Positions 1-6,542 are shown, numbered from the stretch's first letter. The stretch is DNA of 7,591 nucleotides from Bryobacterales bacterium (GCA_025462985.1 JAOAPP010000190.1:1-7591), one strand, 5' to 3'. A program made the numbers and translations. Notes: generated by a model not told the origin, from the letters alone.

Positions 1-552
1 GGTCTCCTGCCGGACATGTCAGTGCATAACGTCGATGAGATCCTGTGGCTGACAGGGCGCACCCCCAGCAAGGCGCTCGCGATCGGCGCGCGGATCTATG
101 GCCACGCCTTGACTACGTGCCTGGAAGACTTCGATGATGCTCTCCTGTACTTGTGGTTCGATGACGACCTGATTGCGCAGGTGCAAGTGAGCCGGAACCA
201 TGTCTCCGGATATCGGGTGGAGACCATCCTCTTCGGAGAAGAAGGGCAAATTCACGTAGGTCACTTCGATCAGCAACTGACTCAGGTCACGGTTGAAGCA
301 TATGGCCGGCGTGGCCGCCCGGAACCGCTCGCTGTCAGAAGGTTCCCGATGCGCGACTACAGGCAACCTCTGCCAGAGTTTGTCGATCGTTTCGGCCCTG
401 CATACAAAGCTGAACTCTCAGCGTTCGTCGAATGTTGTAGCACGGGCGCGCCTTTTCCAACTACTCATCGCGATGGGGTTCTCGCCCAAGCGGTGATATC
501 GGCGGGGATGGCCGCTATATTTGCCGCAGGCCAAGCAGCGGACGTCAAGTAA
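1..552 (+). CDS. Gfo/Idh/MocA-family oxidoreductase, C-terminal part (5' end outside window)
   Basis: This is the C-terminal 183 residues of an NAD(P)-dependent sugar or polyol dehydrogenase of the Gfo/Idh/MocA family. The reading frame is open from base 1 and the family homology begins before the first ATG at base 16, so the true start and the Rossmann domain lie upstream. Directly visible is DMSVH (residues 5-9), which fits the D-x3-H of the catalytic Lys/Asp/His set known from inositol 2-dehydrogenase. It is followed by NVDEILWLTG, the usual helix after that motif. Near the end, AYKAELSAFVECC and a THRDGVLAQAV segment match the family's closing helices, where intact members carry 'pt..DG..A'. 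The fold acts in the cytosol. Substrate cannot be read from this half. The adjacent permease on the opposite strand suggests a sugar or inositol. The stop codon overlaps the permease stop by 8 bp. No frameshift is seen. Confidence 0.88.
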   Translation, partial: GLLPDMSVHNVDEILWLTGRTPSKALAIGARIYGHALTTCLEDFDDALLYLWFDDDLIAQVQVSRNHVSGYRVETILFGEEGQIHVGHFDQQLTQVTVEAYGRRGRPEPLAVRRFPMRDYRQPLPEFVDRFGPAYKAELSAFVECCSTGAPFPTTHRDGVLAQAVISAGMAAIFAAGQAADVK

Positions 553-1858
553 ACTTTGTCACCCGCCAGAGCGCAACGCCACCGGCAGCCACCACGGCTA
601 GCAAGGCAACGGCGAAAAGGGCCAGCCACCCCGTCTGGATTTCCATTTGCGGTGGCCGCGCCAACGTTCCCAATCCGATAAAAACCAGCGTCGCAGCACT
701 GATCAGCAGCCAATCGACCCAGGTCCTGCGAAGCTGGGCTGAACTTACGTCTCGACCTTCCATGCACGCCTTTACATAGTCCGGACTGATGCCATACAGC
801 TTGACTTCCCGCTGGGCTGCTTCTCTCCAACTCCTGTATTCGTCTTCTGATGCCGAGTTGAATGAAATGGCGAGCGCGCCCAGTGCCATGAGAGCCGATC
901 CAGCGATGACTTCTGCATAGGTGGTTGCCGCCAGTCCACGTAGTTCGTGGAAGACGAGCAATCCCAGCAGCAGTCCCCAGAGCTGGTTTGTGTTGGATAG
1001 CGGAATTCCGCGGCTAATCCCCACATACTTGGCCGCATAGTTCTGAAAAAGATCGCCTACAACCCACATAAAGCCGCCCAGGGCCGGCCACAGCAGAACA
1101 GAACGATTGGTTACTAAGTCACGCCAGAATGGGCTCACACCGCCGGTGAATACAACGGACACTATGGCCATCATGGTCATTTCACCAAGCGTAAAGAAGG
1201 TGAGGAACGTGAGCGGGTTCATGCCGGTGATGTACGCCTTACGATACGGAATGTACATTGAGCCGAACATGAGACCGGCCCCCAAAGCTGCCGCTATTCC
1301 GTGCACCGCGCTCCCGTTCGCCGTCTCCGAGGTGGAAGCTGCCGAGATCAGTATGGCTCCTACGAAGATGACGATAGCGCCGCCAACGACACCGACCTTT
1401 CGCGTCCAGCCGGCGCGGTGCAGTTCCTTGAACAGCAGGGTACCCCAGAGAATACCGATCAAACTGTTCGAGTTCCATAGAGGAAAAGCAAGACTGAGCC
1501 CGATATCGCGGACCGCGAAGATCGTCAGCGTGTTCCCCACTGCCCAGAGGCAGCCGGCCATGACACCCCACAACACGAGATGCGGCACATGTTGAGCATC
1601 ATGGAAGATATCACTCGTCCCACGAATCAACGCCGGCAAACTCCAGCGCGATACAAACGCACCGAAGACCATCATGAACGAGATTACGAATGGCGAGACT
1701 GCGACCGTGACCAGCTTTGTGGGAGCTTCCGCCCCAGCGAGCCAAAGCGCAGCGGCAAAACCGCAAAAGATTCCGAGCCTGTTCAGCAGTTGCTGTCGAG
1801 AGCTGCCCGGAAGCGTTTTGGTTGCTTCACTGTGTAAGAAAGTTCGTCTCGTGTTCAT
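545..1858 (-). CDS. GRP/DMT-superfamily sugar permease with a C-terminal two-helix extension
   Basis: Predicted inner-membrane carrier of 437 residues, resembling the glucose/ribose porter branch (GRP, TMEM144/RhaT-like) of the drug/metabolite transporter superfamily. About ten hydrophobic segments form two related halves. The pseudo-repeat is visible as PLWNSNSLIGILWG (about residues 126-139) and PLSNTNQLWGLLLG (about 286-299), each followed by a K/H-E-L turn. After helix ten (about residue 335) comes a charged stretch of roughly 45 residues and then two more hydrophobic segments (about 380-400 and 410-433), which the basic family does not need. I prefer ATG at 1858; an in-frame TTG at 1879 adds seven residues, and neither has a clear Shine-Dalgarno. 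It converges on the dehydrogenase with overlapping stops, so the pair probably serves one carbon source, but they are not co-transcribed. A DMT exporter of other metabolites is the alternative. Confidence 0.85.
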   Translation of the reverse strand: MNTRRTFLHSEATKTLPGSSRQQLLNRLGIFCGFAAALWLAGAEAPTKLVTVAVSPFVISFMMVFGAFVSRWSLPALIRGTSDIFHDAQHVPHLVLWGVMAGCLWAVGNTLTIFAVRDIGLSLAFPLWNSNSLIGILWGTLLFKELHRAGWTRKVGVVGGAIVIFVGAILISAASTSETANGSAVHGIAAALGAGLMFGSMYIPYRKAYITGMNPLTFLTFFTLGEMTMMAIVSVVFTGGVSPFWRDLVTNRSVLLWPALGGFMWVVGDLFQNYAAKYVGISRGIPLSNTNQLWGLLLGLLVFHELRGLAATTYAEVIAGSALMALGALAISFNSASEDEYRSWREAAQREVKLYGISPDYVKACMEGRDVSSAQLRRTWVDWLLISAATLVFIGLGTLARPPQMEIQTGWLALFAVALLAVVAAGGVALWRVTKFT

Positions 1859-1965
1859 CGGTGTGCAGAGGAGCAGCAATAGTATCAGGAGAGCAGCCAG
1901 CTGCCACCAAACGGCGCTGCCACATTGCGCTAAACAAGAGCTACCTGGAGCAATAATTGCCGAAA

Positions 1966-2248
1966 ATAACCGGCCAATACTCCAGAGAGGGATATCTGGT
2001 TCGGCACTGCTGGGAACTGGGCCTCGCCTCGCAGCTTGAGCCTTTTTCTTTTCGTTCGATCTTGAGGGTAGGCCGGAAATGATGCAGAAGCGTTACTTGA
2101 CGCGGGTTCGACACACACGCTGAAGATCTCAGCCTCATCGCGCACAAATCGTTTGCTTTGTGCGGAGACACTGCGCACAATGAGGTCGAGGACATGCCGA
2201 CGCCACTTCGCGCCACCGGCTCGGGGCGGGCATCGATTGGCCGGTTAT
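1966..2248. repeat. 283-bp interval bounded by perfect 13-bp inverted repeats (possible MITE-like element)
   Basis: ATAACCGGCCAAT at 1966-1978 is the exact reverse complement of ATTGGCCGGTTAT at 2236-2248. The match ends sharply at 13 bp on both sides. Assuming equal base use, two such arms inside a 560-bp spacer would arise by chance with a probability of a few per thousand. GCCGA lies directly after the right arm (2249-2253) and also two bases before the left arm (1959-1963), which resembles an imperfect target duplication. There is no transposase inside. A non-autonomous miniature element is one reading; a long-range DNA or RNA hairpin, or chance, are others. Confidence 0.4.
2133..2185. 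other. Nested and mutually exclusive hairpins (structured element)
   Basis: CGCACAAA (2141-2148) pairs perfectly with TTTGTGCG (2157-2164) across an 8-nt loop. The same right arm TTGTGCG (2158-2164) can instead pair with a downstream copy CGCACAA (2174-2180) across a 9-nt loop. CCTCAT (2133-2138) and ATGAGG (2180-2185) can close the outside. The three arms compete, so two alternative folds exist on either strand. This could be a structured RNA, a protein-binding array or the palindromic core of a mobile element. It sits near the middle of the 283-bp interval. I see no T-tract, so a simple terminator is unlikely. Confidence 0.4.
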
Positions 2249-2363
2249 GCCGACCAACCAGACACAATCAAGCTATTAGACATTGATGCCGTCACTTGTA
2301 CGGCTCGCGCGCTATAAGCCCGAGTCCACCGACTCCGCTGACTCCGATTGAAGCAATGTGTCT

Positions 2364-2390
2364 CAGCTTGGGACGCTGATAAGCAAGCTG
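2364..2390. promoter_or_regulatory. Operator-like palindrome upstream of the SagB operon
   Basis: CAGCTTG (2364-2370) and CAAGCTG (2384-2390) form a perfect 7-bp dyad with a 13-bp spacer, giving arm centres about two helical turns apart. It lies about 90 bp before the first ATG of the plus-strand operon, a sensible place for a dimeric regulator. No regulator gene is next to it and no promoter boxes were identified, so the role is inferred from symmetry and position only. Confidence 0.25.
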
Positions 2391-2478
2391 TCTGGGTGCG
2401 CGTTCTGTCCACCCACGTCAGCTGTCAGCCGTTCAATGAAAATTGAATCAGATCGGTAGCGAGATTCGTCATGAAGAC

Positions 2479-2733
2479 ATGCTAAGAGCCAACAGCCAGC
2501 AGGAAGATTGCTACGCACGGCTATACGCGACGTATCAGTTCGAGTGGCAGACTTTCTCGCGTGAGACGAGCCAGTGGCGGTTGTTGAAAGAAGAAGAACA
2601 ACCAGACGCCCGCAGTGTCCGCGAAGCAGAAGCCCTCGCACATTCAGCACAAGATCGATACCGGCGAGCCCGCAATAGTCTGTCGGAATACATCATGAAG
2701 CATTCATTGGTCGAAACCTTAGTTGCCGGCTGA
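2479..2733 (+). CDS. Small charged helical hypothetical protein, first gene of the SagB operon
   Basis: An 84-residue protein with no family I can name. It is strongly hydrophilic and predicted helical, with heptad-like stretches such as RLLKEEEQ and REAEALAHSAQDRYRRARN, so a short coiled coil or helical hairpin is likely. There is no signal peptide or membrane segment. One Cys occurs near the N-terminus (QQEDCYARLY). I choose ATG at 2479; the frame is open back to a TTG at 2443, directly after an in-frame stop, which would add 12 residues. Neither start has a strong Shine-Dalgarno. It ends 79 bp before the SagB-like ATG, or 46 bp before a possible GTG start, so co-transcription is plausible. 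It is not Ser/Thr/Cys-rich at its C-terminus, which argues against a RiPP precursor. The sequence looks like real protein, in contrast to the opposite-strand frame. Confidence 0.6.
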   Translation: MLRANSQQEDCYARLYATYQFEWQTFSRETSQWRLLKEEEQPDARSVREAEALAHSAQDRYRRARNSLSEYIMKHSLVETLVAG

Positions 2734-2812
2734 ACAGCATGTAGATCTTGCGCCTTTGAGTTCTAAGGAATGCAGGCCCGTGCAGGGATGCGGTGACGCG
2801 CCCAAAACGACC

Positions 2813-4294
2813 ATGAGCTGGCGTGACTATCACGAATGGACGAAGCATAGCGTTGAATCGTTGGGGCGATTGCCACATCTTCTCGATTGGGCGAACATGC
2901 CTGATCCATTCCGTCACTACGAGGGAGTGCCAATCCTCGACCTACCGGCAGATCCGCCGGCCCTTGAAACGTCAGCCCTGACAGCGTTGCACGGCGTCGC
3001 TGGCCCCACAGCCGCCGAGGATGGGCCGACGTTTCTTTCTCAACTGCTGTTCCATTCGGCTTCGATCAGCGCGTCCAAGCTCGTTCCGTCCACAGGATCC
3101 CGGTACGCATTGCGCGTGAATCCGTCTTCCGGAAATTTGCACCCCACTGAATTCCACTTTTTAGCGCGAGGTCTCAAGGAGTGGCCAGACGGGCTCTATC
3201 ACTACCGCCCTTCTTCGCATATGGCCGAACAACGTGCGATGGGGGCTCTCGAATTAGGGTTAGCGGGGAACGTTGCGCCCATCGTATTGATCCTGACCAG
3301 CATTGTGTGGCGGGAAGCGTGGAAGTACGGCGACCGGGCCTATCGATATTGCTCCCACGACATTGGACACGCCTGGCAGGCCATCGCAACCGCTGCGCAA
3401 GCAATGGGCTGCGAGAACTTCGCGCGAGGATGCTTTCCTGACGATTATGTCTCCCAGTTCTGCCGCTTGCATGAGGATGAGTGGCCGATGCTTATTATCG
3501 AGCTGCGCGGCGGTTCCATCCCCCTGGGTAAACCACGCAGCACTGAAAGCATTTGGTACGGCGGCCACGCCAATCAGATTTCGAAAGAAAGCATCGCCTT
3601 CCCACGGATTGACCGCATTCACCGCGCGACAAAACTCAGCCACCCCGGCACCAGCGACATCGCTATCGCTGAGCCGGCGTCCACGGGCTACGGGCGAATC
3701 AAGCTGCCGTATGCAGCTTCCTCTCCGCGCACGTTCGGGGAAGTAGTCCGAATGCGGCGTTCAGCGTTGAACTTTGTGGGTGGGTTGCGTGCGATTTCGC
3801 TCGCTCAACTCTCGGCCTTACTGACGGTGACGACGCCCCCCTTCTCTGCTGACTTTGCCGCCGCACGCTTCACCCGGCTCTATGTATACGCTCATCGCGT
3901 GGACGGACTGGAGCCAGGCGTGTATAAACTTTGGCCCGAGGATGCAACGCTGGAACAGATCAAAAGCGGCGACCAGCGCGTAGTGGCCGCAGGCCTAAGC
4001 CTCGGGCAGGAGCTTGCCGGTAACGCATGCGTGGCTTTCTCGATGATCGGCGACCTGGAACGCGCCGCCGAGGCCCATGGCGACCGTGGCTACCGCTATG
4101 TGCATTTCGAAGCAGGAGCCATTGGCCACCGGCTGTACCTGGCTGCGGAAGCGCTTGGGTTGGGCGCGACGGGCATTGGTGCCTTCTACGATGACGAAGT
4201 GCACCGTTACCTCAACCTGACATCTGAGCAAGGACAAGTGGTTTACCATTTCGCGATCGGCTATCCGGTTCCCGATTCGCGCCTGAATACATGA
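2813..4294 (+). CDS. SagB/ThcOx-type tandem nitroreductase-family dehydrogenase
   Basis: A 493-residue flavin-dependent oxidoreductase built from two nitroreductase-fold halves. The N-terminus (RDYHEWTKHSVESL, then LLDWANMPDPFRHYEGV) is the standard opening of SagB-type proteins. The first half (about residues 75-235) has RVNPSSGNLHP at 101-111, matching the FMN-phosphate loop, and YGDRAYRYCSHDIGH at about 172-186. The second half (about 310-486) opens with RRSALNF, repeats the late motif as HGDRGYRYVHFEAGAIGH (422-439), and ends in GATGIGAFYDDEV and IGYPV. It lacks the NPSSG-type loop, so perhaps only one half binds FMN as in canonical members. Family members oxidise azolines to azoles in RiPP pathways, but many stand-alone ones have no known substrate, and no YcaO or SagC gene is here. 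Start: ATG 2813 fits the family N-terminus. GTG 2780 has AAGGA ten bases upstream and would add 11 residues. The product should be cytosolic. Confidence 0.88.
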   Translation: MSWRDYHEWTKHSVESLGRLPHLLDWANMPDPFRHYEGVPILDLPADPPALETSALTALHGVAGPTAAEDGPTFLSQLLFHSASISASKLVPSTGSRYALRVNPSSGNLHPTEFHFLARGLKEWPDGLYHYRPSSHMAEQRAMGALELGLAGNVAPIVLILTSIVWREAWKYGDRAYRYCSHDIGHAWQAIATAAQAMGCENFARGCFPDDYVSQFCRLHEDEWPMLIIELRGGSIPLGKPRSTESIWYGGHANQISKESIAFPRIDRIHRATKLSHPGTSDIAIAEPASTGYGRIKLPYAASSPRTFGEVVRMRRSALNFVGGLRAISLAQLSALLTVTTPPFSADFAAARFTRLYVYAHRVDGLEPGVYKLWPEDATLEQIKSGDQRVVAAGLSLGQELAGNACVAFSMIGDLERAAEAHGDRGYRYVHFEAGAIGHRLYLAAEALGLGATGIGAFYDDEVHRYLNLTSEQGQVVYHFAIGYPVPDSRLNT

Positions 4295-4301
4295 AATCGT
4301 C

Positions 4302-4592
4302 ATGTTAGGCATTCTGGTGCATGGCGACAACCATTTCGTCGTCCGCGGTCCCTTGCCGTGCCGCGACATTTCACTTGCCCTGATTCGACACTGGTCTCTT
4401 ATTCAGATCGGCGGGACAACGCCGAGCGAGCTTGACGGATGGCGCATCATCACCAGTGAGTTTCGGGAGAATCTGACCTGGGCGGTCGTCGTACCCGGGG
4501 ACACTGAAATATCGAAAGCAGTGACACAGTTACTAAACGAGCTGTCGGCGCGGGGCGTTAGGATCCACGACTCGCGCTTTGAAGTTTGGTAG
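4302..4592 (+). CDS. Small conserved-looking protein downstream of the SagB-like gene
   Basis: A protein of 96 residues that starts 7 bp after the nitroreductase stop codon, which strongly suggests an operon and possible translational coupling. It begins MLGILVHGDNHFVVRGPLP, then a helix (ALIRHWSLIQIG), then a W-R-I-I-T segment and WAVVVPGD, and finishes with a helix (AVTQLLNELSARGVRIHD). The alternation of strands and helices suggests a small compact alpha/beta domain. There is no membrane segment or signal peptide. I recall similar short proteins next to SagB-like genes but can give no family name or function. It might be an accessory or inhibitor-like partner of the nitroreductase. The stop codon (4590-4592) lies exactly where homology of the opposing glycosyltransferase relic breaks off, so the last few residues may have been altered by that junction. 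Confidence 0.75.
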   Translation: MLGILVHGDNHFVVRGPLPCRDISLALIRHWSLIQIGGTTPSELDGWRIITSEFRENLTWAVVVPGDTEISKAVTQLLNELSARGVRIHDSRFEVW

Positions 4593-5574
4593 ACCAGCGT
4601 TTCTATTGAGAAACACTCGTCGACGCGTTTCCGGCACGCTGTGCGGTCAATTTCAGCTAGTCGCTCCAAAGCCCCGACTGCCTCCTGAACATTGTTAACC
4701 AGAAACCCGGTCTGGCCGTCCTGGACGACCTCACGGCAGGATCCCAGATTCATAGCAATGACAGGAACGCCGGCGCAATTCGCTTAGGCGAGAACCAGGC
4801 CGAAGCGCTCCGGTATGGTGTTCATATGCAGCAGGGCGGAGGCGCGGGCAAACAGCGCGTTCTTTTCGGCCACGCCCACCGGCCCCACGTAGGAGATTCT
4901 GCAGCCGTCCACGTGCGGCTTGACCTGACTCGCGAAATAAGACCCGTCCTGGATGATTCCAGCGATGATGAGTTTCCGGCCGCTCAGACGAGCAACTTCG
5001 ATCGCGAGATGAACACCTTTATCCGGATGAATGCGGCCGAGGAAAGTCAGGTCACCCCTGGCCGCATTCGGCCGAAGGGGGTAGAACGAGGTGTCAATGC
5101 CGTTATAAACCGTCGCCAGATGATTCAGCCCGGCGGCAGGATCGGAGTCGCTGACGGACACACAATATCCATCACGATACTTCTCGTAAATGGGCATAAA
5201 CTGCGGTGACGAGAATCCATGGACGGTTGTCAGGACCGGCGTCCTGACCAGCCGGCTGAAGGCCAACGCCATGAAGTCGTAGTGGCTGTGGATGAGATCG
5301 AACTCAGCCGAACGTTCGAAGGCTTCCGAGATATGAAGATATTCCGCCACCTTCGGTCGACAGAGCGATCTTCTTCGTAGCCCTTGGCCACCACGGCATG
5401 CAGATGCTCAGCCGTTACCGAATTTCCTGTAGCGAATAGCGTCACGTCCCAGCCACGAGCGACCAGCCCCTCCGTGATGTTACTCGCCACGGTCTCCCAA
5501 GCGCCATATTGCTGCGGTCGTGTTCGCCACGCAACGGGTGACAAAACAGCTACTCTCCTGTTGCGCATTAGCAT
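4592..5574 (-). pseudogene. GT4-family glycosyltransferase, broken by a frameshift, a nonsense codon and 3' loss
   Basis: A relic of a GT-B fold family 4 glycosyltransferase of normally about 335-345 residues. The N-terminal piece (from ATG 5574: RRVAVLSPVAWRT, GLVARGWDVTLFATG) runs to about 5357, where one base is missing: the frame that reads VDRRWRN becomes VDPKVAEYLHI if a C is restored in the ccg codon at 5354-5357. The middle piece has FDLIHSHYDF, LTTVHGFSS, VYNGID and the donor-site LGRIHPDKGVH. At 4784-4786 TAA stands where GAA is expected in PERFGLVLA(E)ANCAGVPV. This is the second Glu of the EX7E motif. The third piece (NLGSCREVVQDGQTGFLV) continues in the same frame and stops matching after FSIETLV at about 4592, so the last 10-15 residues are gone. 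It starts 16 bp after the GH130 relic, so the two were an operon. No activity is expected. Confidence 0.85.
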
Positions 5575-5590
5575 CCGATCGATGTCGTTC

Positions 5591-6240
5591 CTAGTTCATC
5601 GCCGACAGTACCTGGCTCAACGGCGCCGTTGCGAAACCGGTGGCATGATCGGCAAGAGCATAAGGGATGATCAGTTCGCCGTTGTGAACGATGGCGCCGC
5701 AAGTATACACAACGTTCGGCACGTAACCTTCCCGTTCGTTTTCGTTCGCTGGGAGCAAAGGTTCGCGGAGACGGCCGATCACTTTGCCCGGATCGTCACG
5801 ATCCAGAAGAAAAGCGCCGACGCAGCATTTTGCGCAAGGGCCCAACGCCATGGCTGAGAACCAGCCAACCCGCCTCGGTCTCGATGGAGACCCGCAGTTC
5901 CCAATTTGCACCAACTCCCAAGGGAAGGCGGGCTTCAGCAGCAGTGTGCGCTCGTGTCAGAAGTGGATGTCATCAGAAAACATGAGGTAGATGTTTTCAT
6001 TGTCCTGGCGAGAGAGCATGGCATACCGGCCACTGATTTTGCGCGGGAAGATAGCCATGCCTTTGTTCTCGGCGGCCGGGCCGTTCAGCGTGACGAAGCC
6101 AAACAGGAGAAAGTCGGAGGTCTCAATGAGCTCCGACGGCGTGTTCATGATCGCGTTGAATCGGCTCAATGCGGGCGCTGCACTTGTGCGCCAGCCAGCT
6201 TTCCGAAGGTGCTACGCAGATCGTGCGGTTTGGACGGTCA
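5591..6240 (-). pseudogene. GH130-family glycosidase/phosphorylase, 5' truncated and multiply frameshifted
   Basis: Remnant of a PH1107-like GH130 protein, a family that phosphorolyses or hydrolyses mannosides. The recognisable part begins near 6240 (LRSTFGKLAGAQVQ), shifts frame near 6170-6180 and continues as ALSRFNAIM, SELIETSDF, TLNGPAAENKGMAIFPRK and RYAMLSRQDNENIYLMF. At 5957-5959 TGA replaces the expected Trp codon in DIHF(W). The frame continues through LLLKPAFPWELVQIGNCGSP. One base is missing near 5885-5888, so the adjacent frame carries IETEAGWLVLSHGVGPLRK. An extra base near 5825-5831 restores the original frame: VGAFLLDRDDP, KVIGRLREPLLPANENEREG, VPNVVYTCGAIVHN, stop at 5591-5593. 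About 200 N-terminal residues are absent. Its partner was the GT4 relic 16 bp downstream, a pairing I recall in intact form elsewhere. It cannot make a functional enzyme as written. Confidence 0.82.
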
Positions 6241-6256
6241 CGTTCAAAAGTCTTTG

Positions 6257-6542
6257 TTAGCCTAAAACCACATCGTAGATGACGGGGCGGTCATAAGGAA
6301 AAACCTGAGCCATTCGGCGATGGCGTCCTGTGCCCACTGGAAAGCGGGCACCGTACGCACCCGCTTCCTTTTGCTTCGACATCCACCAGGCAGCAGCGAG
6401 TGTCTCGCTGCTGCACATGGGCCATAGTCAGCATCGCGAACTCTTCACGCCGCGTCGAAGGCCACTTCTTCCGACAACCTGCGTAATGGCGCCAAGCGCG
6501 GTTGATGGTCGCCGGCGGTTTCCCGGTCTCCTCTAATAAGTT
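6257..6542 (-). pseudogene. Unidentified degenerate coding-like stretch
   Basis: Minus-strand sequence between the ion-channel and GH130 relics. One frame from about 6540 reads LLEETGKPPATINRAWRHYA, then WPSTRREEFAMLTMAHVQQRD and LVDVEAKGSG. A second frame further along reads VPAFQWAQDAIAEWLRFF, and shifting by one base in the T-run near 6298-6302 continues as PYDRPVIYDVVLG before TAA at 6257-6259. These pieces look protein-like and may be parts of one decayed gene, but I do not recognise a family and cannot prove that they belong together. A perfect 11-bp hairpin lies inside. The alternative is ordinary non-coding DNA with chance open frames. Confidence 0.3.
6390..6414. other. Perfect 11-bp GC-rich hairpin with 3-nt loop
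   Basis: GCAGCAGCGAG (6390-6400), loop TGT, then CTCGCTGCTGC (6404-6414). The stem is perfect on both strands. No T-run follows on either side, so it does not look like an intrinsic terminator. It sits in the degenerate region between the ion-channel and GH130 relics and could be a remnant of a REP-type or insertion element, or a protein-binding palindrome. Confidence 0.5.

Larger units (their letters stand above)
1859..2478. other. Intergenic region without a supportable gene, rich in inverted repeats
   Basis: This 620-bp stretch separates the divergently oriented permease and SagB operon, so it should hold both promoters. Reading frames exist on both strands, but none gives a protein with recognisable motifs or a convincing start, so I leave them out. 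No clear sigma70 -35/-10 pair with 16-18 bp spacing was found for either gene. What it does hold is a 13-bp perfect inverted repeat around 283 bp, a compact set of overlapping hairpins, a small GCCGT/ACGGC hairpin at 2288-2304, a GAGTC/GACTC hairpin at 2322-2335 with a second GACTCCG following at 2340, and a longer palindrome at 2364-2390. Confidence 0.7.

Noticed and set aside
1107..1595. Long plus-strand frame opposite the permease
   Set aside because: It is antisense to a clear membrane transporter with internal repeats; the translation shows no domain of its own.
2097..2102. TTGACG as a -35 box for the SagB operon
   Set aside because: No acceptable -10 hexamer lies 16-18 bp downstream, and the position is far from the first gene.
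1941..2267. Open minus-strand frame of about 108 codons in the intergenic region
   Set aside because: The translation has no recognisable motif and uneven composition, and the frame spans both 13-bp repeats and the hairpin cluster. I treat it as a chance opening.
2296..2318. TTGTAC and TATAAG as a promoter pair
   Set aside because: The spacing between the hexamers is only about 11 bp, too short for a sigma70 promoter.
2363..2650. Minus-strand frame opposite the small helical gene
   Set aside because: It overlaps the plus-strand frame, which has more protein-like composition and operon context; the minus frame shows no motif.
2479..2733. The 84-residue protein as a RiPP precursor for the SagB-like enzyme
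   Set aside because: It lacks a Cys/Ser/Thr-rich C-terminal core, has only one Cys near the N-terminus, and no YcaO cyclodehydratase is present in the window.
4826..5209. Plus-strand frame opposite the GT4 relic
   Set aside because: The minus strand shows clear glycosyltransferase motifs in this interval, so the plus frame is a shadow.
6390..6414. Intrinsic terminator
   Set aside because: No T-run follows the stem on either strand.
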